Shown here piece after piece: positions 1 through 11,075 of a stretch of 45,879 nt of DNA. The stretch covers positions 1,752,929-1,798,807 of the forward strand of contig BFEA01000162.1 in the NCBI GenBank assembly GCA_003427395.1. Reading direction: 5' to 3'. The notes beneath the pieces were generated by a model, which was given only the letters and a program-made list of their open reading frames with translations, was not told the origin of the DNA and did not search any database. The first letter of the stretch is position 1. Every line of letters begins with the position of its first letter. This stretch comes from Chara braunii (Eukaryota > Streptophyta > Charophyceae > Charales > Characeae). Position numbers and translations under genes: made by a program.

Positions 1-1049
1 ATTGAGATACATCAGAAAAAAGGATGTTCAGAAGGGTCTTGCCAGCATTGATTGCCCTGGGATCCAGGGGATTTGACTGAGCAAGATACTGGAAGGAGGG
101 AGGAACCTCTTCACCCTACAACCGGCGCCAGATGTCCACTGCTACTTACTAGTCCCCCCCCCCCTGCTGGCTACCCATACTCTCTTGCTCAGAGTGCTTC
201 AGACGAGGAAAGGAAATATGGATATTTAATCGGCAGAAAAGGCCTCCCCGGGGTCTCCAGGGAGGAGTTCTTTATATATGAGTAAGAGTGTGTGGAAGAC
301 GTCAGGTCAGTGATTCTATCAAGAAGAGGGCATGGGGTGGGAAAGGGTCTGGAAAATCCGTGGGGGGCGAAGTGGAAATGAGGGTTCAATGTTAGTCCAG
401 TCATTGAAAATTACGTGGTAGTCCCTCATCTCTTCCAAATCCCTCTGTCCCTCTCCCTTGTCTCCACTCCCTTCTACTCTTGCGATCCATCCTTCTCTCT
501 CCCCTCCCACCCAATCCGTGCAAAATGCTGTCATCCGTCTCCTAACGTCTCCTACTTGTTTAAAATGGTCTAGCTGTGTTTTTGTGTCTTGCCATCTTTG
601 TGTGAGTTCGAAGTGTACCTGCTACCGATCTGTTCGGTGATTTCTGGCTCCTCTACTCTCACCTTTTTCATGGCAAGCATGCATCGCTGCCACCAGAGTG
701 CCCATATCACTGCTCTCCTTCCAAGTCTGAACATATTCTCTATGAAGGTCGTGGCAGCTTCTGCCTGTGGCCAGTGACCAACCAATATGACTTGCCAGGA
801 CCAAGGCCACACTCGTTCCATCTTTCTCCAAACGCGATCCCACCATCTCCATATAAATTGGGCGATTGGGCATTGCATGAAGATGTGTTCGACAATTTCC
901 GCTTTTTTGTTGAACGGAAAGAGGTTCTGGCATCTGTGACACCACGGGAGGAGCAGACCCTTTTGTTCTAAATTAGTACGGTCGGTCAGCCAGTCGTTTG
1001 TTGGTAAGCAGAGGTGGACAATCTGCCATTGCAGGGATGTGATTTTCAT
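1..1049 (-). mobile_element. LINE A, 3'-terminal fragment (zf-RVT-like C-terminus plus 3'UTR)
   Basis: Read on the minus strand from 1049 down, the translation contains the cysteine/histidine module that follows RT in plant L1-type LINEs: LQWQIVHLCLPT, then a WCHRC pair and VEHIFMQCP. A Trp-rich stretch (RWWDRVWRK, WPWSWQ) follows. After a frameshift near 570, a second frame (534-319) carries the last residues, including FNDWTNIEPSF. This end closely resembles LINE E at 35120-35899, which has FNDWTHIDPTF at the same place. The 3'UTR also matches: GCCAGCATTGATT with its flanks occurs at both about 41 and about 34730. The copy is 5'-truncated (no RT or endonuclease), frameshifted and dead. Its true 3' end lies left of the window. 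Confidence 0.8.
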
Positions 1050-1285
1050 AGGTTTGTTTTTTTGTGCTTGGAACGGCGGTAGGTTTTCACAATTTCACTT
1101 GATATATGGTACGGATACACAGGCGTTGACCAGGATTGGGGATTTTGTTTTGTGGAGCGTATTACCCTGGAGAGGGAGGGGTGTGGGCTTGACTTTTCAG
1201 GGCTGGGCTGATTGTGGGGTTGGACCAGTCATGGAAGTTGGGGGAGGGGGTCAAGGGGTTTGAGAGGATTAATTTGGGGATCTCT

Positions 1286-1602
1286 AGTTCTGCGGGGGCA
1301 TGTGCTTGATGTGGTAAGGAAATTGCAAGTCCCTGAGGGAGCTGGAGTGACCTGGTGGAAAGGGTAATTAGGGTGGAGAAGGGGTAACTGGAGTTCTGCG
1401 GGGGCATGTGCGTGATGCACTAAGGAAATTGTAAGTCCCAGAGGGAGCTGGAGTGACCCGGGGGAAGAGGTAATTAGGGTGGGGAAGGACGGAGGGAAAC
1501 CCAGTTCTGTGGGGGCATGTGCATGATGTGGTAAGGAAATTGTAACTCCCAGAGGGAGCTGGAGTGACCCGGAGAAAGGAGCAATTACAGGGTGCTTGGG
1601 TG
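1286..1602. repeat. Three tandem units of about 106-111 bp
   Basis: Units begin at 1286, 1392 and 1503 with AGTTCTGYGGGGGCATGTG and continue through GTAAGGAAATTG and GAGGGAGCTGGAGTGACC. They differ by scattered substitutions. The open frames across this stretch on the minus strand are by-products of the repeat. No function is apparent. Confidence 0.85.
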
Positions 1603-1869
1603 TTCCGAAAAAACGATGATATTCTGCCGTTCAAAAATTGAGGTGAGTGGGAGAAGCAGATGGGATATCAAGCGTCCTACTAGTGAGGGGGCTAGCTCAT
1701 AGGATGGAAATAGGGTACAACAGCAACGGGGATGGTGGCTCTGCTGCAGTAAGTCTTGTCGGAGTGAGGTAAAGGGGATTGATGGGGGGTTTCTGAGTCG
1801 TTTTCTGAAATTTGTCTATGTTCTTGTTCCTTAGCCATAATTCCAAACCATCTGTAAATCTTTCATATA

Positions 1870-1955
1870 GGACGCTGGGCCCGGTTCCCAGCACGTGCTG
1901 CTTCCCACGAAAGATTGGAGCTTTGTTCAAAAAAATAAAAAAATATTTTTTTTTT
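1870..1955 (+). mobile_element. Solo LINE-tail retroposon (GCCC/GGTT subfamily) with A-rich 3' end
   Basis: GGACGCTGGGCCCGG is followed by TTCCCAGCACGTGCTGCT and a CACGAAAGATTGGAGC segment, then an A-rich tract. The stem CTGGG/CCCAG is the G-C version of the hairpin described for the family (see finding at 12498-41025). No target-site duplication could be identified. Confidence 0.7.
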
Positions 1956-2462
1956 TGCTCAGTGGTTAGATAACGAGGCTTGTACACTATGCCTCAACTG
2001 GGGCTGAATGGGGGAGCCCATTTAGCGTCAGTGCCCGCGTCCGTTGTCTGGTCAGGTTGCTCTAGTAGAGAGTGATGTTCCTCACACGAGGTGAGATAGA
2101 AAAAGGAGTGGGGTTGCGCCAGGAGATATATTGAGAGAGGTGGTAGGATGGGAGTCTCGTGAGTAGGAAAAAGAAAAAAAAAAGGAAAAAGAGCACCGGT
2201 TGGAAATGTGCATTGTGGTATGAGGTTGTGGGCTCAAAACTCTGCCTTGCACATGGACACCAGCAGGGCATTAGAATAATGCCCGGCTGCGCACCCGCTT
2301 GGGCTTACGCATGGTAAGCTATTACAGACACTGCCTGCGCACCACCCAAGGGTTGTCCATGGTGTTGTATGTTGGCTCTTGATACTGCGTGGGTTGCTTG
2401 TCGCTGTTGCCCGTGGTTGTTCTGTTGATCTCACCAGTCTGGCATATCACACAGAGGTGCCG

Positions 2463-2530
2463 TTTGCGATTGTTGCTCAAACGATAGAGTCTTCAGGTCA
2501 CATGTCATAGATCATGGGTTCGAGCCTGGC
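2463..2530 (+). other. tRNA-like Pol III promoter module (probable SINE head)
   Basis: An A-box-like stretch (TTGCTCAAACGATAGAG, about 2477) is followed about 35 nt later by GGTTCGAGCC (about 2518), which fits the B-box consensus GWTCRANNC. The cloverleaf stems are imperfect, so this is more likely a tRNA-derived SINE head than a functional tRNA. No poly(A) end was located. Confidence 0.4.
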
Positions 2531-4242
2531 TTGGGACTTTGGGGGGGTTCTTGTCCAACTTAGCCTGTTATCTCTTCAATGAACACAGTTCCCTCTACAT
2601 ACTACTGCACATATCTGGTCTCCGGGCATATACATCTCGCTATACAGTTACACAAAGCACATATAGCCTTCGGGCAGACACAAACACGGCTCGTGAACAT
2701 ATACACAACCTACAGGCTCATACAAACATACATAGCCTCTGGGGACACATGTATACACAACGATGATATCATGTACATGACGGGGTGTCACGCATGGCTT
2801 AGCTCTAGGGTCTCCGACTAGTCTGAGTTCTGCCTAGCCTTGGGTAAATTAGGGGAAAGACGGTAGGATGTGTCCGTGGGAGCCGGCTTGCCTTGTTTAG
2901 GTACTCCTGCTGGGTAGACTCTCTGAATTGGGCCTGTAGAAGATTGCATGAGCCTGACGTCCGAAGTTCCCGTAAGGCAAGGTTCATCCCCTTCCACTTC
3001 CACTAGGGCTGGGGGGTTGGCCCAACCTTGGTGCTTGTCACTGCTGTCTGGCCAAGTTACCCTCGATACTGGTAGGGTGATGGTGCCTTTTTTTTATTTA
3101 TTTTTTTGGGTGTTGTAGAGGCCAGTTACTAGGCTCGCATTGATCGCCGGAAGCGGTCAGCTATAGTTGCCCTGAAGAGAGGAGGCTACCTCCCATCCCA
3201 TCCTCACGTCAATACTCCTAACCCACCCCCTATTCCTACTATCCTACCTCAGTGTGACCAGCACTCAAGACAGTTACCCTACCAGGATCGAGGGGAACTT
3301 GGACCGAACAGTAGTGACAGGCACCAGGGCTAGTGACCCAGCCCTGGTGGAAGCACAGCCGAACGAGCCTCGTCGCACGGGAACTTCGGTGGTGTTGTCA
3401 CATGTGTTTCATGTTCCGTGTCACAAAGTGGTGTGTCTAATGTTGTTGAGTGTTCTTGAGTGTGTTCCTATGATACATGCATGTGTATTTGTTAGTCCAT
3501 TTGTCAGTGGGCTAGTTCTAGCCAACCCAATTATGCTACCGATACGCCCAAGTGTTGCAGCAGGTCTCCTATACCTTAAACCGTTAAACCCTTAAACCCT
3601 TGAGTCCTGAAGACCGTCATCCCACCTATTGCCTGCTGCTATCTGGTCCACATTCTTATGGGGTGCTGTAACAATTTGAGATTGGATGTCAGCTTAGCTG
3701 TGTGGCGCTGTCGTGGCTCCACCTTGTTGTCTCCGTCTCAAAACCCATCTGAACCTTCCCTCCCAGTCTCCCAGTATTATCCAAGTGCCTTGCGACTGCA
3801 AAGGGTATAGCCCTGTTCCTCCTGCTCTATGCCCCTTCCTTACGTTGCCTATGATTCCTTCTACTGTTCCTCCATCGATGGGGTCGTATTTGATGCGTGG
3901 TTGGTCTTGAGAGGGAGGGAGTCCTTGCTTGGCCGACAATCAGCATCAGGGCGGAAGGGGGGAAGGGGGAGGGTGGTAGAGTGGTAGAAGAAAAAGGGAG
4001 GGGCGGGAGGGGGAGGGCAATGGGGCGTGCGCAAAGGAAGGGCAGGGTCGAGCAGGAGGTTCATGGGGTCATGGGATCTGAAAATACAGATGGCTAATTT
4101 GTAACAAGGATGAAGTTTGTCGGTTGGAAAGGGATATCAAAGTGGTTTCGTGGCAATCATTCCCATCGGGATTCCGTTAATAGCCACTGTTTCCATCACG
4201 AATGGTTGCCCGGATCCAGTTCACAGAATCTATGTTTGTTAT

Positions 4243-5903
4243 TCACCCATAACGTGCGGAAGTTTTGTGAGAGGTCATTACGTTTGACTGCATGTTTCGA
4301 AGATCTTGCCAGGCTGCATGGGTACTGACCGTTATTGCTTCCACAATTAATGCTCGTGCTTCCATAAACCTGAACATATGTTGTTTGCGTTCGTGTGCAC
4401 ACCTCATTCGCCATGCCGCCATAAGCATTGGTAGGCGTGTGATGGTGAATAGGTTGGACATATAGGGCGTCCAATCGGCGATTTGTGGAGTCTTTTTCCC
4501 CAACAGGATTACTTTGATATCCTATGGAATACGTGTTCCTATGAGGTAATGTCATGCCGCGTCCCACCAGCTCCACAGTTGAGCCACCATTAGGCACTCT
4601 AAAAGACAATGTTCCAAGGTGGCTCTTCTTTTGGGGGAACTAGTTCCTCCGCAGTAACTACAGAGTGGAGACAATACTCCCCGACTTTCCAAATCCGTTC
4701 TCGATGTGATCCAGTCCGGGGTAGGGAGGCATCTGTGGATGATTGCAGAACTCTCAGATTGGTGGGCTGGATCCGTGAATATGAGGCCCAATTGAGACTA
4801 TGTAGGTCCTCTCTTTTGAGGGGAGAGTCTTTGTCTAATCGTAATCCAATCTGGTCTGTTATGTGCGCTTTCAGTCGAGCAATTATGTTTCCACTTTTGA
4901 CCGTGTATTGCCATAAGTGAAGTGTACATCTCCCTACCTGGTCCAATTCCCATTCCTGGGGGTCAAACGGCAGCTAGCTGAGAGGGGTCGCCGACTCATA
5001 GACATACAGTCCTTCTTCCCTGTCATTGAGGACCCGGATTCTTGTGAGCCCCATGGTGGGTCGCTGGCGGTCCAGGTTGTCTTCTTTGAGCAATTTGGAC
5101 CACCTTTGTCCCGGGAGTCGGGGAGCATAGGCCTGAAGTGACGCTGTGTGATCGTGTACCTTGTCCACCATGTACTATACCATAGGGGTCGGCCAATCCT
5201 CAGGCGTGATGACCCAGTCTCCTGGTCTAATCCTCGGGCCTCTTCTCAGTTTTGATATCCAGGCCAATGAGATAGCTTCCTGCAGTTCTTGCAGACCTTC
5301 ATGAAGATTTCTGATATGGGTCATTCGCAGGCGAAGTTCCTGTTCGGTATGCCAAGAGTTCGTTTGGTCGTTCCATAAGTCACCGATTGTATACACTCCC
5401 TTTTTCACCCACGACATCCATTTTGAGTGAGTGTAGAATGGGAAGTGGTGGCCTGTTCCGGTAAGGAGGTTCGGGTTACCGAAGAGAGGTTGTCTCCATA
5501 TCTCTTCCCATCTTAGCACAACCATTTTTTTTGTTGGCCCCCTTTCCCTCCAGAATCGTAAAAGCGTGGTCCATAGGGGGTTTGTCATAAGGTCCCATTT
5601 GGCTGAGGATGCTGGTGTGTCCTCTGAACGAGTGTGGGGTGGAGCCGAGATCGTCCAATATTTGCTAGTTAGCCATTGTAGTGGATGTACCTTCGTGCCT
5701 CCATTGGACTGTGGGGCCAGGGCCTGAATTTGGATAAGGGCATATGGTGCCCATAGGATGTCATTGCCAATCAGTAGTCTTATCATAAATTTAAAAAGCA
5801 ATGTTTTTATCTCATTCTCTGGGTCAACAATTGAGACCCCCTTTGATGGGCGGTTGGGTGACGACTTCCTACGCCACTCTTCGGATGCATTTGACATTCT
5901 CAT
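4243..5903 (-). pseudogene. LINE B connection region and C-terminal cysteine/histidine domain
   Basis: Frame 5903-5175 (242 residues) carries the post-RT region, with RLLIGNDI and WRQPLFGNP, both matched in LINEs D and F. Frames 5171-4934, 4946-4599, 4791-4552 and 4503-4243 follow in sequence. They contain a CLPTPDW motif, then CSYCGG, then ATLEHCLLEC, which resembles the zinc-binding zf-RVT module. At least three frame changes break the region. This cysteine/histidine spacing differs from that in LINEs A, C and E, placing B with D. Confidence 0.75.
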
Positions 5904-7190
5904 GATTACCTCGCCATAGGTAAGTTGATGCAGCCTGTCGCAGTCTTGTTATCTGAGTTCTGGCGAGTTGCCAAAATACCACTTTGTACCAAATTGCTGC
6001 AAAGATGGCATTGTTTATTGCGAGGGCACGACCCACAAGTGATGTGCGGGCTGGTTTCCATGCGTTCAGGCATTGAATTGCTAGGTCTACCAATCTGTCG
6101 CCGTGGTCGTGCGGTGGGCCTGTTGCTGTTCGGTTGACCCCCACACTCTGATGGCAGTTTCCCTGGATTTCCAGTCAACTCTCGGAGTATCTGGTGGTGG
6201 GTTATTGTTGTTTTTAGTTAGCCACCAACCTTCAGTTTTTGTTCCACAGTTGACTTTCATGTCTGTCGCCACTTCAAAAAGGTGAATTGTATTTGCAAGC
6301 GCCCTCATACTTTCTAGGTTACCTCTGAAGAGAACAATGAGGTCATCTGCGAAGATGGATGTGATCGGGATGAGGTGGGAAGGTATTTCCTGTACATCGA
6401 TTTTTTGAATCGCAGGGTTTGCTCTGATCATTGCCGCCAGTGTTTCCATGATAAGAACAAAAAATATTGGCGCAATGGGGTCTCCCTGTCTCACTGATCT
6501 CTGCAAGCGTATCGGGGGTGCAAGGTGCCTATTCATCATCACATTGGTGGAGGCCGTTCTATGGAAAATATTTACCCATTTATGGAATATGGACCCAAAT
6601 TTCATTTTATTTAGGCACATCTGAAGAAAATCCCAGTCGACATGATCGTATGCTTTTTCAAAATCAATGAAGAGTATGGTTGCATCTACCTGACGTTGCC
6701 TAGCATATCTGATGGTCTCATTTACAAGTAGGATGTTGTCTTGAATGTTTCTGAGGTGTGAGAGGGTTGGTAGGAGTCTACCAACCTACACTTTTGCTAC
6801 AATTTTATACGGGACAGGGAACAGAGTAATAGGTCTGTAGTTACGAATATCTTCCTTGTCCCCCTTCTTGTATATAAGTGTTGTGACCCCTTGACCAATC
6901 TTATCCCCAAAGGTCTCTTCTCTGAAGACTGCATTAACATATTGGAAAAAGTCATCCTGGAATATATCCCAGAATTGAAGCCAGAACTCCTTTGGGAAAG
7001 AGTCTAGACCCGATGTTTTTTCGTCATCCATGTCCCGTAGGGCCTGTAGCATTTCCTCTTGCGTGATTGGTGTCTCCATTGTTTCTCGTTGCTGTGTTGA
7101 GAGCATTGATGGGAGGGCATCGAGGAGAGTGTCACAGACCCTTTGCCAGTCATGGGGTGGTCTTTGTCTAACTTCAGATATCTGGTCTAC
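5870..7190 (-). pseudogene. LINE B reverse transcriptase domain
   Basis: Minus-strand frames 7106-6786, about 6780-6620 and 6620-6087 together give an RT. Seen are DDEKTSGLD with FPKEFW, then NYRPITL, then LFIDFEKAYDHVDWD (motif A), RSVRQGDPIAP (motif B) and FADDLIVLF (motif C, catalytic Asp pair). A stop codon at about 6785 follows AKV. Compared with LINE D, roughly 20 residues are missing at that point. A further frame (6144-5869) continues with LVGRALAINNA, a conserved thumb-side motif also present in LINE F. The domain is inactive as it stands. Confidence 0.85.
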
Positions 7191-7194
7191 TTAC

Positions 7195-7830
7195 GGTCGC
7201 AGACATATGCGCTATCTTAGCATGCCAGTCCTTCGACCACCGAATGGTAATAGCGGGACTATCTTACCACTCTCACATTGTGAGAGGCCCGGGTTTTTTA
7301 AAACTGAATACCTCCCTCCTGAAACTTGCCTCCTTTGAGAACCTCATCAAAGACTTTTGGCCATGCTCGACTACACAGAAACCAGATGATGGTAGGTCGG
7401 TCCAATGGTTTAATGAGGGTATAGCACATCTCAGGAAAAGAGTCAAAAAATACTCAATTAAACAGGCAAAGGACAGAAAGATAAACATTGACAGACTATT
7501 GCTTCAGTTAGAAGAATGGGATACCCATCTCATGGATAACCCAATGGACATAGAAACCTATAATGCACTGCAAAGAGCACAAGTCCAGTTACAAGAATAT
7601 TACGATAACCAGACATAAAAATGGATGATACAAGCCCAGATCACCAAAGATGCAGCTGATGGGGTGATGACTACGATAGTCTTCCGGAAAGCGAAGGCTA
7701 AAACCAGACAGAACACAGTCACATCCCTGAGGCAGCCATTTGACAATAGCCAACCAACGACAACTAACTCCTACAAAATTGCAGAATATGCCTCATCCTA
7801 CTATCAAAGGCTCTGAAATCAGGCAAAGGT
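7195..7830 (+). pseudogene. Inverted LINE segment: endonuclease end plus endonuclease-RT linker
   Basis: The plus-strand translation reads SFDHRM, then VRGPGF and LKLNTSLL. Next come a lysine-rich linker (frame 7244-7618) and a second frame (7625-7816) with FRKAKAKTRQN and ending in YASSYYQRL. LINE D has the same segment (SFDHRM, QRGPGFYK). In an intact LINE this segment lies between endonuclease and RT on the same strand. Here both neighbours are on the minus strand, so it is inverted in place. Confidence 0.8.
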
Positions 7831-7841
7831 CAATCCTAGAA

Positions 7842-8519
7842 TTAGCTATGCCTTTGTCCCCTCTCGATCTCACGCATTTGTAGGCCCTCTTGGTGGGGTT
7901 CTGTTGTCTGAAAGAGTCCGTGAGGCACAGGGTCCGCCATCATGTGTTCCAAGGCTGTAACATCAGGACCGTTGTTCTCCTGGTTTTGTCGGATATTTTG
8001 GGAGGTGGATCTCCGGTCCAAAAGTGGTTTTGGCATTGTATTGAAGTCCCCCGTCATTATGATGGGAGCATCCTGAGGCAGCGACTGTTGCAGGGAACCA
8101 AAGAAGGCAGCTCTTTGGAGCGGATCATTAGGTGCATAAATGCAGACCAGGTACAGTGACTCTGATCCTAGCGTGGCTTTCAGCCATACCCATTGTCCTT
8201 CTACCCGATCCCAATTTTCCCTCTCAGGTATCAATCTAGAGGTGGGGTGGAGCCATAAGGCCACTCCCATAGATGTTGCGGCTCTGGCCGGAGCTGCATA
8301 GGAGGTGTAGGGCCAGACCTGGCTCGCCCTTGCTTGAGGTGTTGGTGAGTCAGTCATATGAGTCTCTTGTACTGCAATCACATCTGGCCAGTTACCCCTC
8401 GTGTCTCTTGTCATCAAATTCCATATTGCCTTTCGTTTTTGCTCATTAGGCTGTGACAGTCCGTTGATATTTATTGACTTGATGTCCAGATCTGCCTCCG
8501 GTATCTTTTTAGCCCACAT
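7842..8519 (-). pseudogene. LINE B APE-type endonuclease domain
   Basis: This 225-residue open frame has the hallmarks of the apurinic/apyrimidinic-like endonuclease that nicks target DNA for target-primed reverse transcription. These are INING near residues 16-20, QETH at 51-54 (catalytic Glu), YAPND at 128-132 and GDFN at 157-160 (catalytic Asp and Asn). The expected C-terminal SDH motif is absent from this frame. The sequence breaks off after MREIERG, and the continuation lies inverted on the plus strand at about 7205. Proline-rich sequence precedes the domain, as in LINE D. Confidence 0.85.
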
Positions 8520-8741
8520 TGGATGCGTTCTGAGTGGTGGAGCCGGTCAAGGAGGGCTAGGGCACCTGGGTGGGTGAGGCGGTTGAGGCGGATGAGGAGG
8601 ACCATTAGTCACCGGAGCGCAGTTTCTGTTGCCAATGAATAGACAACCCTCCTCTAGAACCCGGTCATCAGCTAGGGCTCCTTCCCCTCCAATGGACCCA
8701 TGCCTAGCTTTGTCTATCCTCGTTAATAGACGGTCTCCCAC

Positions 8742-9394
8742 CTATCAGCAGATTCTGGGCATCGGCTAGGTTCTTCCTACAGGGATCGGAAGGGACAGAC
8801 TACAGACGCAGTAGGTGGCGGGCCATTATCCGTTCTTCCACTAGCCCCCAGCCTTGTCCCTCCGATGTTGTGTGTGTGTGTGTGTCTTAGTCTATGTGTA
8901 TCTGGGGTAGTGTCTCGTGTGTGTGTGTGATATGTGGTCCTATGTGCTGGCCACACTGAGGTAGGATAGTAGGGACAGGGGTGCGCTGGGAGTGTTAATG
9001 TGGGGATGGGTAGGGTACGTGGCCTATCCTGTCAGGACAACCATTGGCTGCTGATGCCAGCAATCACCGCGGGTCTGGTCCTTGGCCTCTATAACACCCT
9101 GGGCTTAAACCACCAGTACTTGGCCCATGCATGGGCCGCGGGCCTTCCCCGTTAACGCGCCGCAGTTTTCGGGGTTCGGGGAAGGCCCGACAGTGCAATG
9201 GAGGAGGACATGCGTGGGCCCACAGAAACGGGGCAAATGGACTGTAAGATGTCCTAGTGCTGTGCTATGTGGAAATGAGAGGAGGCTGAAGGTGACGAGG
9301 GGGAAAAGAGAAAAGAAAAGGAAATCGTTGTTTTTTTTTCTTTTTCTTTTTCTTTGGAAGAATCGTTTTTTTGAAAGAAAACACATTTTTGAGG
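8742..9394. other. Non-coding stretch with (TG)n microsatellite
   Basis: A (TG)n microsatellite lies at about 8868-8887, with a degenerate second block to about 8930. No gene was recognised. The complementary open frames at 9105-9516 are composition artefacts spanning an A/T-rich tract. Confidence 0.5.
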
Positions 9395-9512
9395 AGTGTA
9401 CGCCAGCCCTTCGGATTTCAGGGCTTCCCTGTAATGTTAGCACTTCTTTTAGAATGTATCTGGCTACACTTGTGGGCACAGTGGATGAATCTGAGGGCAA
9501 TCACGTTCAAAG
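9395..9512 (-). repeat. Dispersed SINE-like repeat, copy 1 (family R2)
   Basis: Contains AGAATGTATCTGGCTACACTT and GAGGGCAATCACGTTCAAAGC (plus strand). The same string recurs at 11571-11983 and 14166-14262. The poly(A) side of better-preserved copies indicates minus orientation. Confidence 0.6.
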
Positions 9513-9650
9513 CTAGCTTTCCAGCCCGGGCGCCCGGGCCACCCCAGGTCGCCCGGAAGGGCACTTGAGGCGCCCGGCTGTGCGACCCCCCCGGCCAGGC
9601 ACCCGGGCCCCCACAGCGCCGCCCCCCAAATCGTTTCAAAAAAAAAATTC
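9505..9650 (+). repeat. GC-rich SINE-like repeat (family R3), plus copy
   Basis: Starts near TTCAAAGCTAGCTTTCC, continues through CCCGGGCGCCCGGG and ends in an A-run at 9638-9648. A reverse-oriented relative lies at 10958-11075 and also ends in poly(A), which suggests retroposition. Confidence 0.5.
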
Positions 9651-10053
9651 CACGCCGTGGGCTGAAGGTCCACAGGAAAAAAAAAAATCTGCCGGCGGCC
9701 GCAATTTTTTTCGGGGTCCGGTAGGCCCCATTTCGTTTTTTTTTTTTTTGGCACCTGGGTCGTCGATCTGCATTGATCAACGGCGCGGAAGTCCCAAGGT
9801 TTTGAATTCGAATCTTGGGACTCCGCGCGGAGCCCTGTGCCCTCCGCCCTACCCCCCCGCGCCAGGTCGTTTCCCTGCTGCAGTCGACCGCGCCGTTGTG
9901 GCCCTGCCGTGGTCGCCATCGTCATCCTTGCCCTGCTGAGTCATCGTCGTCACCCTGCCACCCTCAGGCCGCGCCATCATCGTCACTGTCAAGCCGCGCC
10001 ATCCTCCTCGCCCCCGAGGAAGAGTGCTTGCGCCGCCATCGCCCACTCAGGTA

Positions 10054-10825
10054 AGTTCTTTTTTTCTTCTTCTTCTTTTGTTCTTCTCTTCTTCTTCTTC
10101 TTCTTCTTCTTCTTCTTTTCTTCTTCTTCGTTTCGTCTCATTCTTCTTCCTCTTCTTCTCCTCCATTCGTGTTCTTTTCTTTCTTCGTCATTTCTTCGTC
10201 TTCTTCTTTTTCTTCTTTGTCGTTTCTTCTTCTTCTATATCTTCTTATTCTTCATCGTTTCTTCTTAAAGTTTCCCTTCTTCTTCATCATCTTCCTCTTC
10301 CTCCTCTCCTTACTCTATTCATTTCGTCTTGGACGCCATAGTCTTCTTCTTCTTCTTTCTTTCTTCTTCTTCATTAGACTTGTGCTCCTAGTAGCCTCCT
10401 ACCTCCTCCTACCCCCTCCTACCTCTGTTAGAGTTCTGCTCCTACCTCCTCGTACCTCCCGCCATAGTCCTCCGTCCTTTCTCTCGCCATAGTCCTCCCT
10501 TCTCCATCCCGCTATAGTCATCCCTCACACCATAGCCTTCCTCCTCCCTCCCGCCACAGTCCTCCCTCGTCCATCCAGCTTTTGTCATCCCTTACACCAT
10601 GGCCTCCCTCCTCCCTCCCGCTAGAGTGCCTCCCTCCTCCTTCCTGCCATAGTCCTCCCTCCTCCCTCCCGCCAGATCACCTCCCTCCCTGCCCGCCATA
10701 TCTCCTCTCCCCTTCCTCCCTCCTCCCTCCTTAGACGTGGCACCCGTCCCTCCTCCTCCCTCCTGCCAGATCGCCTCCCTCCTTCCATGTGGCACACCTC
10801 CCTCCTCCTCCCTCCCTGCAGGTCA
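10054..10825. repeat. Low-complexity (TTC)n followed by CCTCC-rich DNA
   Basis: 10054-10380 is dominated by TTC/TTCTT repeats. 10390-10825 consists of degenerate CCTCCCTCC and GCCATAGTCC units. The long open frames here, rich in serine/phenylalanine or glycine/arginine, are composition artefacts. Confidence 0.85.
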
Positions 10826-10957
10826 GACAACCCATAATCCACCCCGCTCCTGCACCCCCTCCCCTCACCCACCCCAAAACACACAAACTCATATGCACGA
10901 AAATTCAAAATGAGGCGGATTTGCGCAGTACTAGGAAAGCGCAGCAAGGGGCTGCAA

Positions 10958-11075
10958 AAAAAAAAAAAAAAAAAAAAAAAGCAGTGGATTTTTTGCATGC
11001 CCGGGGTACCCCGGGCGAGGTGCCCGGGGCGCCCGGCCGGGCACCCCGGGAAAGCTAGGTTCAAAGCTTTTTTTT
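10958..11075 (-). repeat. GC-rich SINE-like repeat (family R3), minus copy with poly(A)
   Basis: Read on the minus strand it starts at CTTTGAACCTAGCTTTCC, passes through CCCGGGG-rich sequence and ends in a run of about 24 A (10957-10980). It includes the perfect palindrome CCCGGGGTACCCCGGG at 11000-11015. Confidence 0.5.

Larger units (their letters stand above)
1603..4100. other. Non-coding stretch with decayed repeats
   Basis: No convincing gene was found. The stretch holds one LINE-tail copy (1870-1922), a tRNA-like promoter module (2463-2530) and a T-rich tract near 3090. The 3' side (about 3550-4100, minus) may be the 3'UTR and proline-rich C-terminal tail of LINE B. It contains TTAAACCC-like runs near 3580 resembling those downstream of LINE D near 15345. 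Short open frames here lack recognisable domains. Confidence 0.4.
3900..8741 (-). mobile_element. LINE B, nearly full-length but rearranged APE-type LINE
   Basis: In minus orientation the element runs: proline-rich segment (about 8741-8547), APE-type endonuclease (8519-7842), a segment in the opposite orientation (about 7195-7830, plus), RT (7190-5870), connection region (5903-4930) and C-terminal cysteine/histidine region (4946-4243). Domain content and order are those of L1-like LINEs. Multiple stops and frameshifts make it non-autonomous. The extent of the 3'UTR is uncertain. Confidence 0.8.

Noticed and set aside
3254-3595. 113-residue plus-strand frame
   Set aside because: No domain, no homologue elsewhere in the window, and it lies in repeat-derived DNA. 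I could not support it as a gene.
3560-3600. Telomere-like TTAAACCC repeats
   Set aside because: Only two or three degenerate units. A similar string lies downstream of LINE D near 15345, so it is more likely LINE 3'UTR.
9755-9830. Possible tRNA around GAATTCGAATC
   Set aside because: A weak B-box match only; no A box at a proper distance and no stems.
9837-10492. Long serine/phenylalanine/leucine-rich open frames
   Set aside because: They translate (TTC)n and CCTCC repeats; no domain and no codon bias beyond the repeat.
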